From: Arsukibacterium perlucidum DSM 18276
GTDB lineage: Bacteria; Pseudomonadota; Gammaproteobacteria; Enterobacterales; Alteromonadaceae
Length of the DNA: 64,000 nucleotides
Reading direction: 5' to 3'
Assembly (NCBI RefSeq): GCF_000382165.1
Contig: NZ_KB907702.1
Coordinates: 62,001 to 126,000 of the forward strand
A model generated the notes under the pieces. That model had not been told where the DNA came from, made no database searches, and worked only from the letters and a program-made list of their open reading frames with translations. The translations under genes were made by a program, and so were the position numbers. This document shows, in pieces, positions 8,396 through 16,311 of this stretch; within the stretch, counting starts at the first letter, position 1, and the number at the start of each line of letters is the position of its first letter.

Positions 8396-8836
8396 TTACT
8401 CGCCAATATCTTCAAACCACAGCTGCGGCTTGGCGGCGATAAAATCCTGCATCAGCGCAATGCACTCGGCATTATGCTGGTTCTCCAGCGCAACGCCGCG
8501 GCTTTGCACATAAGCCTCTGGCCCCTGAAAGGTTTGGTTTTCACCAATCACCACCTTTGGGATGCCATATAGCAATACGGTGCCGCTGCACATATCACAG
8601 GGCGACAAGGTAGAGTACAGCGCAGCGCGGCGGTAATCGGCAGCGGTTAAGCGGCCGGCATTTTCCAGGCAATCCATTTCCGCATGCAGTACACAACTGC
8701 CCTTCTGTACCCGCTGGTTATGGCCGGCGCCAACAATTTTGCCGTCAATAACCAACACCGAGCCAATCGGAATACCGCCCTCAGCTAAACTTTTTTTCGC
8801 CTGGGCGATAGCCGCCTGCATATAGATATCTGTCAT
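8396..8836 (-). CDS. Cytosine deaminase of the fungal FCY1 type
   Basis: This 146-residue zinc hydrolase has the deaminase signatures HAE (His51, Glu53) and PCDMC (Cys80, Cys83). Its neighbourhood of residues, HAEMDCLENAGRL, TLSPCDMCSGTVLLYGIPKV and the terminal WFEDIGE, resembles yeast cytosine deaminase much more than bacterial CodA (a TIM-barrel amidohydrolase) or tRNA deaminase TadA. The likely reaction is cytosine to uracil plus ammonia. A guanine deaminase or other small nucleobase specificity is the main alternative. It stands alone, with about 110 nt to the DUF418 gene. Confidence 0.85.
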   Translation of the reverse strand: MTDIYMQAAIAQAKKSLAEGGIPIGSVLVIDGKIVGAGHNQRVQKGSCVLHAEMDCLENAGRLTAADYRRAALYSTLSPCDMCSGTVLLYGIPKVVIGENQTFQGPEAYVQSRGVALENQHNAECIALMQDFIAAKPQLWFEDIGE

Positions 8837-8882
8837 ATTTGCTCCTGTTGTTAGCCGTTACATCCATACAATACTGCACAAA

Positions 8883-9435
8883 CTATGCTGGCGGGCTAAC
8901 TTGATCAGCCTTAACAATAGTGATTCCCAAAACCTGATACAAATTAGCATGCTGATAATGTTTTGCCGGGTTAAATTCAAAATCCCATAATGCTTTACCC
9001 AGATCGAAGTGCCCGGCCACCGGCAGGGGCTCCATACCATCAATGTAGCGTTTAAAAAACAGCTGATAGTCCAGGCCGCTTGTGGCTTTTAGTACGGTGA
9101 CGATATCTTCACTACGGTACAGCTTTTTATTGCGGGGATAATGCTGATATAGCATCCGCATTGCATCATTCAGGCTATATCGGTTAGCCGTTCTCGTGCG
9201 AATATCATGATCCAACACCATGGCAGCAACCCAGCCACCGTGATAAACCAGAAAGTAATTATCAAACTTTAACTTATTAGTGCTGCCCGCTTCGCGCATC
9301 GGCAAACTCATAGTGTAAGGTGATATCGCCCAGCGTGATGGTTTGCTTAACGACACTAGTGGCATTATCGCTGGCATGGTTGCTGCAAAAAACTAGCAGC
9401 ATCAAGACGACCAGAATCCGAAACTTGTTGAACAT
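8883..9435 (-). pseudogene. Remnant of a secreted M61-like aminopeptidase
   Basis: Two pieces in different frames are visible. From an ATG at 9435 there is a signal peptide (FRILVVLMLLVFCSNHAS) and about 25 further residues. From about 9280 down to 8883 a different frame encodes the C-terminal part of an M61 glycyl-aminopeptidase-like protein (YHGGWVAAMVLDHDIR, SLNDAMRMLYQHYP, FFKRYIDGMEPLPV). The central catalytic part, with the zinc-binding HExxH, is absent. M61 proteins are about 600 residues, so most of the gene was lost by internal deletion with a frame change. The M61 assignment rests on the C-terminal piece only. Confidence 0.75.
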
Positions 9436-9469
9436 AGTAAAACCTTTTTGCGTTAGGGTTATTGAGGCA

Positions 9470-10153
9470 CTAACAAAAGCGCTGTTTGTACTGGCCTGGA
9501 GTGCAGCCAAAAGCGGTATTAAACAACCGGATCAAGCTGCGTGGGTCCTTGATACCCACTTCACTACAAATACGCTGCAGACTGTAACCGTCACACAGCA
9601 ACAAGCTACGGGCTTTGTCCAGCCGCAGTTGCTGCAGATACTGTACCGGCGCCATGGCAAACCGCTCGCCAAATACCCGGCGAAACTGGCGCTCGCTCAG
9701 CGCCACTTGTTCAGCCATATCAGCTACCGTTAAGGGTTGAGTTAAATTAGCCAGCAGCCATTGTTGTAATTGGATAAAACGCTGCTCGCCACTGTGCTGA
9801 ATTTTTAACGGACTGGCATATTGTGACTGATCGCCACTGCGACGCAGATACATCACCAGCTCCCGCGCGACCGCCTGAGCAATGGCTACGCCAAGATCTT
9901 GTTCAATCACCGCCAGACATAAATCGATACCCGCGGTCATGCCGCCGGACGAGTAAAACTTGCCCGATTTAACATAGAGCCCGGTGGCGTTTACCTGCAC
10001 TTTGGGATATCGCGTCTGTAAATCGGCGGCAAAGCGCCAATGTGTTGCCAGCGGCAAACCGTCAACCAAACCACTGTGCGCCAGCAGATAGGCGCCGGTA
10101 CAAATAGATAACACCTTTTCTGTGTCCATACTGCGCTGACGCAGCCAGTGCAT
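9470..10153 (-). CDS. N-terminally truncated GlxA/FtrA-type AraC regulator (probably decayed)
   Basis: The 227-residue frame starts in the middle of a DJ-1/PfpI-like amidotransferase domain (SICTGAYLLAHSGLVDG, HWRFAADLQTRYP) and ends with a complete AraC helix-turn-helix pair. Intact relatives are about 320 residues, so about 90 N-terminal residues are missing. Coding similarity seems to continue a few codons upstream of the ATG (LADDEDF) before an in-frame TAG, which suggests the 5' part was lost. It is adjacent to the M61 remnant; one decayed locus may hold both. The DNA-binding half could still be made. Confidence 0.72.
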   Translation of the reverse strand: MHWLRQRSMDTEKVLSICTGAYLLAHSGLVDGLPLATHWRFAADLQTRYPKVQVNATGLYVKSGKFYSSGGMTAGIDLCLAVIEQDLGVAIAQAVARELVMYLRRSGDQSQYASPLKIQHSGEQRFIQLQQWLLANLTQPLTVADMAEQVALSERQFRRVFGERFAMAPVQYLQQLRLDKARSLLLCDGYSLQRICSEVGIKDPRSLIRLFNTAFGCTPGQYKQRFC

Positions 10154-10408
10154 AAAATCCTCGTCGTCAGCTAATTTTGGCTACTGTAGCAAACAAAACT
10201 CCGACCGAAATGACATTAAATTCACTTTTTCGGCTATTTTGAGGTTTACCCCTAACGGAAGGCCCATAGCCGAGGCCGCAGCAGCTTGCGGCTATTCAAG
10301 TCGCGACGTCAGACATTTTAGTTATCAGACCTTATTTAATTCACAATATGTTTACTTGCTGACCAAACGCCTTTAGCATGACGGTGTTTATACCCGGTTG
10401 GAATAATA

Positions 10409-10915
10409 ATGAAATCTAAGTCGTATATTATCGATAGAGCGCTGCATTGGATATCAGCTTTATTGTTGCTTTTTATGCTGCTGAATTTATCGTCTCAGCT
10501 GCATAATGTGGACTGGGATATCAAAGGGCAACTCGAGCACAGGCAGGACGCCGTTGAACTTCATGCTGTTTTAGGCATTACTCTGCTGCTGTTCACCATT
10601 GCGCGTATCATTTTTCCGTACCTTAGCAAAACCAGTATTGAGCGCGTCACTCCTACCTCGAAAAAGCACTCGATATTTATCAAACTAACTCACCTTAGCC
10701 TTTACACCTGTATTTTTCTCTTGGCGGCGACAGGATTAGCGCTAATTAACAATTATCAAATCCCCCTTACCGTGTTTGGCATTGAGCTAAAACCAGACAA
10801 AGACGCTTTTTATCAGGTTTTTCCCGGAATTCATGATATCCATATGGTCCTTAAACAGTTAATTTGGTGGCTGATAGCTATTCATTTTTTTGGCATTATG
10901 TACGCCAAAAGATAA
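10409..10915 (+). CDS. Cytochrome b561 (CybB-like)
   Basis: The 168-residue protein has four hydrophobic segments and suitably placed histidines (His13, His52, His95, His145 and/or His159) for two b-type haems. It follows the cytochrome b561 family plan: RALHWISALLLLFM at the N-terminus, LHAVLGITLLLFTIARI and a closing IWWLIAIHFFGIMYAKR. Such proteins move electrons between quinol and periplasmic or soluble partners in the inner membrane. It is monocistronic with about 250 nt upstream and 210 nt downstream. Partner unknown. Confidence 0.88.
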   Translation: MKSKSYIIDRALHWISALLLLFMLLNLSSQLHNVDWDIKGQLEHRQDAVELHAVLGITLLLFTIARIIFPYLSKTSIERVTPTSKKHSIFIKLTHLSLYTCIFLLAATGLALINNYQIPLTVFGIELKPDKDAFYQVFPGIHDIHMVLKQLIWWLIAIHFFGIMYAKR

Positions 10916-11064
10916 AACCATCATTTCGACTTCGTGTTAAAGAGCGCCAATTGAGATGAAGTTTAATTTTGTTCTGACCCTAATAATCCGAATAATCTGT
11001 GAGTGACGAAGAGCCAAGCTTGTGCAACAGCATGCAAAGCTGACCGCGGTAATGAGTTGTTTGT

Positions 11065-11098
11065 TTTCACATCTGTTTCACGCCATGGCCGTTACGCT
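11065..11098 (+). promoter_or_regulatory. Promoter with TTTCAC-N5-TTTCAC response-regulator box (copy 1, ABC operon)
   Basis: TTTCAC at 11065-11070, a 5-nt spacer, TTTCAC at 11076-11081, an 11-nt gap, then a -10-like TACGCT at 11093-11098. The box ends 48 nt before the ATG of the ABC ATPase. An 11-bp direct repeat is the typical DNA target of an OmpR/PhoB-family dimer, and such a regulator is encoded in this cluster (15616-16311). Copies 2 and 3 have identical spacing. Confidence 0.8.
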
Positions 11099-11129
11099 TC
11101 GATGACTAAACCATTGAAGAGGTAACAGC

Positions 11130-11834
11130 ATGTCGCTATCCGCTTTAAGTACCATAGCACTGACGAATGTCAGTCAAAGCTTTAGCCATCACGGCCATCA
11201 GGTGCAGTTGTTTCAGCAGCTGAGCCTGCGCATTGAACAAGGCCGGTCTTATGCCATTACCGGGCCGTCGGGCTCGGGTAAATCCAGTTTATTAATGCTG
11301 ATGGCAGGGCTGGAGCCGCCAAGTGCCGGCCAGGTGGCTTACCTGCAGCAAGGGCGTAGCATGGCGCTGACGCAGCTGCGACAAGACATTGGCTTTGTGT
11401 TTCAGCAGTTTCATTTATTGCCGGAGCTGACCGCGCTGCACAATGTGGCCTTGCCGCTTAAATTACGCGGCGAAAAAAATGCCGAAGCCACGGCCAGCGA
11501 CTGGCTGGAAAAAGTCGGCCTGGGCCATCGGCTTAACCATAAACCACAGCAACTCAGCGGCGGCGAGCAGCAGCGGGCCGCTATTGCCAGAGCCTTAGTA
11601 TTTCAACCGAAGTTTATTTTTGCCGATGAGCCCACCGGCAATCTCGATAGCAAAAGTGCCGCCGACGTGGCCGATTTGCTATTTAGTTGCTGCCGGCAAA
11701 ACGGTGCGGCGCTGGTAATAGTAACCCATAGCCCGCCACTGGCCGCCCGGGCACAGCAGGTGCTGGCCTTTGACAATGGCAACTGTGCCGTGCTGGCAAA
11801 GCCGCAGAGTGAGGTGCAAGATGCGTGCTACTGA
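11130..11834 (+). CDS. ABC transporter ATPase, YbbA/LolD/MacB type
   Basis: The 234-residue protein has Walker A GPSGSGKS (residues 45-52), the Q-loop in GFVFQQFHLLPELT, the signature LSGGEQQR, Walker B FIFADEP and the downstream GNLD motif, so it should be an active ATPase. The sequence places it in the LolD/MacB/YbbA group that works with FtsX-like permeases and uses mechanical force rather than a classic pore. The permease gene overlaps its 3' end by 14 nt. It is the first gene of a unit preceded by TTTCAC box copy 1, and is therefore probably switched on by the two-component system downstream. Confidence 0.92.
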   Translation: MSLSALSTIALTNVSQSFSHHGHQVQLFQQLSLRIEQGRSYAITGPSGSGKSSLLMLMAGLEPPSAGQVAYLQQGRSMALTQLRQDIGFVFQQFHLLPELTALHNVALPLKLRGEKNAEATASDWLEKVGLGHRLNHKPQQLSGGEQQRAAIARALVFQPKFIFADEPTGNLDSKSAADVADLLFSCCRQNGAALVIVTHSPPLAARAQQVLAFDNGNCAVLAKPQSEVQDACY

Positions 11835-14346
11835 GCAATTACGGCATAACCTGCAGCTGGCCTGGCATTTTTATCAGCAGCAAAAGCGGCACAGCAAAGA
11901 GCGCGTGCTGAGCTGGGTACAGGGCATTCTGCTACTGTTTATTGTTACGCTAAGCCAGACCAGCGCCAGCATTCAGGCTTACCTGGGCCAGAACTTAGCC
12001 AACCTGCTGGGCGCCGATTTAGTGCTAAGCCAACCGCTTGCGCTAACGGCCAGCCAATACACCGAACTCGCTTCGATGGCAGAGCAAATCGTGCTAAGCC
12101 AAAGTTTAACCACTACCCTGACCCAAAACGACCAATGGCAACGGGCAACGCTAAAAGCTGTAGCCGAAGATTACCCGCTACAAGGTGAACTGCGCAGTGC
12201 GGCATTCCCCGGCGGGCCTGACAGCGCCAGCAGCCAGGGCCCGGCGGTTGGTGAAATATGGCTTGATTCGCGCTTACTGGCCGCTTTGGGGCTGCGCATT
12301 GGCGAACAACTGCGTATTGGCGGCCAGCAGCTGAGTGTAACGCGCATTTTACTGCATGAGCCAGACCGGCTGATGGAGGGCCACACCGTGGAAATGCGCG
12401 CGCTGCTGCACCGCCAGGATCTGCAGCAGTTTCGTGCTGCCGACGATATTATTCAGCACCGCTATCTGGTTGGCGCCAATGCGCAGCAAATCGCTACTAT
12501 CCGGCAGTGGCAAAAAACGCATTTGCCAGCGGCGCAGCTGCACCATAAGCACGGCGCCCACCCGCTTGCCTTGTTTTGGCAGCGTACCGAAAACTTTATT
12601 GGTTTAGCCTCGATATTATTATTTTTTATGGCCGCCATCGCCATGCAGCAGCTTAGCCGGGCGCAACTGCCGCAACAGCAGTTTTTCAGTGCGGTGTGTT
12701 TAAGCTTGGGTGCATCGAAACAAAGGGTGCTGCAAATTTCTGTGTTGAAGTGGCTGTTCGGCCTGCTGTTGCTATTACCGCCGGTACTGCTGCTGTCTGC
12801 GCTGTGTCACTACTTGGCGCTGCAATGGTTAAAGGCGCATGCCTTTGCCGGGCAAGAGCTGGCCGGCAGCTTCGCCACGTTAATCTGGCAGCCCGACATA
12901 GTGCTGGCGGCAAAAGCTGTGTTTGCCAGCGCGACGATTTTTTTTGTCTTCAACTTACCGTTGTGGCTGGCGCTGTGGCAATGCTCGGTGCGGCAGTTAA
13001 TTCAGCAACAGCAGCGCAGCATCAGTACCGCCGTGCTGTTTGGCTGCGCCTTGCTGGTATTGGGAGGCGTGGCGGCACATTACTCAGATAATGGCCTGCT
13101 GACCAGCATGCTGCTCGGCTCGATGTTGGTAAGCATTGCGCTGCTGTTAGCGCTGAGCTGGCTGGCATTGTCGCTGGGCGAAAAGCTGAGCCAGCCGTTT
13201 TCCGGTTTGCTGCCGTTTGCGCTGTATATGATGAAGCAGCGCCTGCTGAGCAAAACTACACAGATTTTAGGCATAGGGCTGGCCGCTTTCTTATTGCTGT
13301 TTACCCTGATGCTGCTAAAAGATTTGGGCGACAATATGGCGGCCCATCAGCGGGCGCATGATGGCAACCTATTGGTAACGCAGGCAAGTGCAGCGCAAAT
13401 GGCAGACATTGAGGTGTGGGCGGCGCAGCACAACATGACCATTCGCCAGCATAAGCCGTTTATCTACGCTCAACTTAGCCATATCAACGGCGGCCTGCTC
13501 TCTGACGTGATACAAAAACCCAGCGACAGTCTGGCAGCCTTTAACCGCCCGGTGCGGCTGCACTGGAGCGCAGATATGCTCGGCAATAACCGGCTGGTTA
13601 ACGGCCAATGGTGGCACAGCGCAGCTGACAACTGGCAGCAGTTGTCGGTGGAGCAGGAAGTGATGACCGACCTTGGTCTGCAGCTGGGCGATAAGTTAGG
13701 GCTGGTGATTGCCGGGCACTATATTGAGTTTAGCATTGTGGCCTCGCATGCCTACCAAAACGGCGCCGGCGCTATTACCTTCTGGCTGCAAATGCCGCCT
13801 GCAGCGCTGGCACATATCAGCGCGCCGCATTACAGCATGGCCAGCCTGGAGCTGCAGCCACAGCAGTTCTCGTTACTTGGCCAGCTGTGGCAGCAACACC
13901 CGTCGCTACGCATGGTATCGCTGCAAGAGCTAACCCAGCGCTTTGACAGCAGCCTTGCCATGGTAACCCGGCTTATCAGCGGCTTTGCCGGCTTAATTAT
14001 GCTGCTGGCAGCCATTGTGATGCTGTCTTCGGTGCATGCCGTTGAAGCCAAAGAGCAGAAAAAGAACAGCATTATTCTTAGTTTTGGCCTGTCAAAACGC
14101 ACCTGCCTGCAGCTGAACTGCATCGAGTGGCTGGTAACCGGCGCTATTGCTGCCTGTGGCGCCATTGTTGCCACCTGGCTGGCCGGATTACTGATTTATC
14201 AGTCGCAGTTCTCCCTGAGTTACCAGCCTGATATGGGCTGGTTGCTGGGCACTCTGGCCGTTATTGTCACGCTGGTGACGGCATTGGGTATGTTGCTGAG
14301 TAAACACAATTTGTCCGGCTCGGTGCGCCAGCTGTTGGCGGAGTAA
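11821..14346 (+). CDS. FtsX-like ABC permease, YbbP family
   Basis: The 841-residue inner-membrane protein has an N-terminal transmembrane helix after a short basic stretch, a large periplasmic domain, then two FtsX permease cores (about residues 260-470 and 680-840), matching the YbbP layout (about 800 residues). The ATG at 11821 is chosen because it overlaps the ATPase gene by 14 nt, and earlier in-frame starts would lie deep inside that gene. YbbA/YbbP-type exporters have poorly known substrates, perhaps lipids or lipoproteins. Here the partner genes (periplasmic DJ-1 protein, two-component system) suggest an envelope-stress role; that is inference. Confidence 0.88.
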   Translation: MRATEQLRHNLQLAWHFYQQQKRHSKERVLSWVQGILLLFIVTLSQTSASIQAYLGQNLANLLGADLVLSQPLALTASQYTELASMAEQIVLSQSLTTTLTQNDQWQRATLKAVAEDYPLQGELRSAAFPGGPDSASSQGPAVGEIWLDSRLLAALGLRIGEQLRIGGQQLSVTRILLHEPDRLMEGHTVEMRALLHRQDLQQFRAADDIIQHRYLVGANAQQIATIRQWQKTHLPAAQLHHKHGAHPLALFWQRTENFIGLASILLFFMAAIAMQQLSRAQLPQQQFFSAVCLSLGASKQRVLQISVLKWLFGLLLLLPPVLLLSALCHYLALQWLKAHAFAGQELAGSFATLIWQPDIVLAAKAVFASATIFFVFNLPLWLALWQCSVRQLIQQQQRSISTAVLFGCALLVLGGVAAHYSDNGLLTSMLLGSMLVSIALLLALSWLALSLGEKLSQPFSGLLPFALYMMKQRLLSKTTQILGIGLAAFLLLFTLMLLKDLGDNMAAHQRAHDGNLLVTQASAAQMADIEVWAAQHNMTIRQHKPFIYAQLSHINGGLLSDVIQKPSDSLAAFNRPVRLHWSADMLGNNRLVNGQWWHSAADNWQQLSVEQEVMTDLGLQLGDKLGLVIAGHYIEFSIVASHAYQNGAGAITFWLQMPPAALAHISAPHYSMASLELQPQQFSLLGQLWQQHPSLRMVSLQELTQRFDSSLAMVTRLISGFAGLIMLLAAIVMLSSVHAVEAKEQKKNSIILSFGLSKRTCLQLNCIEWLVTGAIAACGAIVATWLAGLLIYQSQFSLSYQPDMGWLLGTLAVIVTLVTALGMLLSKHNLSGSVRQLLAE

Positions 14347-14390
14347 AACCCATGGCCAAAAAACAGCGCCGCCATTTTTCTCATTCATTT

Positions 14391-14424
14391 TTTCACATTC
14401 GTTTCACAACGGCTTTGCCATGCT
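14391..14424 (+). promoter_or_regulatory. Promoter with TTTCAC-N5-TTTCAC box (copy 2, DJ-1/two-component operon)
   Basis: TTTCAC at 14391-14396 and 14402-14407 with a 5-nt spacer, then 11 nt, then CATGCT at 14419-14424 as the -10 candidate. The box ends 50 nt before the ATG at 14458. The operon downstream probably includes the response regulator itself, so positive feedback is expected. Confidence 0.8.
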
Positions 14425-14457
14425 GGCAGCGCAACCCTATTGTTAAGGAGCACTAAA

Positions 14458-15576
14458 ATGAAACAACTTAAAATTTATATACTGATTGTCGCTACCCTGC
14501 TTTGCGCGCTGGCCACTCAAACAGCAATGGCAGCAGCGCCCGACAGCAAGCGTATTATTATGGTACTGAGTGGCTATGGCCAGCCAGAGCAACAAGCGCC
14601 GGGCTATGAGTTTGATGAATTTGCCAAAGCGTATTTAGTCTTTCAGGCGCATGGCATTAGCGTTGATATTGCCAGCCCGCAAGGCGGCACTGTAGAGGCC
14701 GATAAATACGATGCGGCCAAACCTTATAATCAACAGGTGCTGAACGACGCGGCGATTATGGCGAAGTTACACAATACCCATAGTACAGCGCAGCTAAAAG
14801 CCAGCGACTATAACGGCATTTTTATTGTTGGTGGCAAAGGCGCCATGTTTGATTTACCAAAAGATGCAGCCCTGCAGCAACTGATCGCCGCTATTTATCA
14901 GCAGCAGGGTTCAGTGGCCGCGGTATGTCATGGCCCTGCGGCACTGGTTAACGTTACATTGGCAGACGGCAGCTATCTGGTGGCCAATAAAGCGGTAAAC
15001 GGCTTTACCAACGAAGAGGAGCGCTTATTTGGTAAAAAGTGGTTGGCCAAATTTGATTTTATGCTGCAAGACAAGCTGACTGAGCGCGGCGGCCGCTTTG
15101 AGCACAGCCCAATGATGCTAAGCCATGTGGCCGTGGATAACCGGCTGATCACCGGACAAAACCCGGCCTCGACGGTAGCGACTGCCAACGCGCTGCTGCA
15201 ATCGCTGGGCATTACCCCACAGCCGATGGCGCCGCACAAAGATGATGCCACCCTGGCGCTGGTGGCTGAGCTTTTAAACGGCAACATTACGGCAGCGCAG
15301 CTGTTAGCGGCCGATGCCGCGCAGTATCAACTTGAATTGCTCGGCATGTACGGGTATTACTACGTTAATACTGCCAAAGCCACACAAGCATGGCAGCATG
15401 CGCTAACGCTGATGCAAGCGGGCCAAAGCGCCATTAACAACCCGTCGCTGGACATGACTATTGCACAAACTCAGCTTAAACTGGGCGACATAGCCGCAGC
15501 ACGGGCCACCCTGCAGCAGATCTTGGCCGCTAAGCCCGATTTTGCCGCAGCAACAGCGCTGTTAGCGACTTTGTAG
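14458..15576 (+). CDS. Secreted DJ-1/PfpI-family protein with C-terminal TPR-like tail
   Basis: The ATG at 14458 follows AAGGAG by 7 nt and opens a clear signal peptide ending near residue 25. Residues about 31-250 form a type-1 glutamine-amidotransferase-like DJ-1/PfpI domain with the nucleophile elbow AAVCHGPAAL (Cys157, His158) and acidic residues at GYEFDEF (about 50-56), like Hsp31-type chaperone/deglycase proteins. Residues about 265-372 are helical with a TPR-like repeat (LDMTIAQTQLKLGDIAAARA). It should act in the periplasm. Export of a DJ-1 domain with a TPR tail is uncommon. It starts the unit that continues into the response regulator 39 nt later. Substrate unknown. Confidence 0.85.
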   Translation: MKQLKIYILIVATLLCALATQTAMAAAPDSKRIIMVLSGYGQPEQQAPGYEFDEFAKAYLVFQAHGISVDIASPQGGTVEADKYDAAKPYNQQVLNDAAIMAKLHNTHSTAQLKASDYNGIFIVGGKGAMFDLPKDAALQQLIAAIYQQQGSVAAVCHGPAALVNVTLADGSYLVANKAVNGFTNEEERLFGKKWLAKFDFMLQDKLTERGGRFEHSPMMLSHVAVDNRLITGQNPASTVATANALLQSLGITPQPMAPHKDDATLALVAELLNGNITAAQLLAADAAQYQLELLGMYGYYYVNTAKATQAWQHALTLMQAGQSAINNPSLDMTIAQTQLKLGDIAAARATLQQILAAKPDFAAATALLATL

Positions 15577-15615
15577 CTTTAAACTTTATTGATTTAGACC
15601 CGAATGGATTGAGTG

Positions 15616-16311
15616 ATGAACAAGCCCGCTGCCCTGCAGGTACTGCTGATTGAAGATGAGCTGAGTATTGCGAAAAACATTGCCGGCTATATGGAGCAAA
15701 AAGGCCATATCTTTGATTTTGCCAGCAATGGCAAACAGGGGCTGGCGTTGGCACTGCAACAGCATTACGACCTGATCATTTTAGATCTGAACCTGCCGGG
15801 TATGGACGGCCTGCAGTTATGCACAGCGCTGCGGCAACAGGCCGACCGCCATATTCCGCTACTGATGCTCACCGCCCGCGACAGCATCGATGACAAGCTG
15901 GCTGGTTTTCATGTTGGCACCGACGATTATCTGACCAAACCGTTTGCGTTACAGGAGCTGGAAGTGCGTTGCCTGGCGTTGTCGCGCCGTCATCTGTTGC
16001 AACAGCAGCACACGATAACTCTGGGGCCGTTAGTGCTGGATAAACAGCGCAGAATAGCCAAACGCGATGGCCAGCAGCTGGCACTCAATGCCATGGGTTA
16101 TAACATTCTGTTGCGCCTGGCCGAGGCTTATCCGCAAGTGGTCAGCCGCAGCGAACTAAGCCAGCATTTGTGGCGTGATGAGCCGACAGAGTCTGACGCG
16201 CTGCGCTCGCATATTTATCAGTTACGCACAGTGCTGGATAAGCCTTTTGCTTATCCGCTGTTAAAAACCGTATTTGGCGTCGGTTTTACGCTGGAGATAG
16301 CCGCAGCATGA
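15616..16311 (+). CDS. OmpR-family response regulator (QseB/PmrA-like)
   Basis: The 231-residue protein has a receiver domain with acidic pocket Glu13-Asp14, phospho-acceptor Asp57 in LDLNLPGMDG and the switch lysine in DDYLTKPFA, then a winged-helix DNA-binding domain ending in SHIYQLRTVLDKPF and GVGFTLE. I use the ATG at 15616; a GTG just before it is also possible. The histidine kinase gene overlaps its stop by 4 nt. OmpR-family dimers bind 11-bp direct repeats, exactly the form of the TTTCAC boxes upstream of three local units, so this is the probable binder (inference). Confidence 0.92.
   Translation: MNKPAALQVLLIEDELSIAKNIAGYMEQKGHIFDFASNGKQGLALALQQHYDLIILDLNLPGMDGLQLCTALRQQADRHIPLLMLTARDSIDDKLAGFHVGTDDYLTKPFALQELEVRCLALSRRHLLQQQHTITLGPLVLDKQRRIAKRDGQQLALNAMGYNILLRLAEAYPQVVSRSELSQHLWRDEPTESDALRSHIYQLRTVLDKPFAYPLLKTVFGVGFTLEIAAA

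Noticed and set aside
12696-13091. Forward-strand 131-residue frame inside the ABC permease gene
   Set aside because: Out of frame with a well supported permease; Ala/Arg-rich shadow of GC-rich coding DNA.
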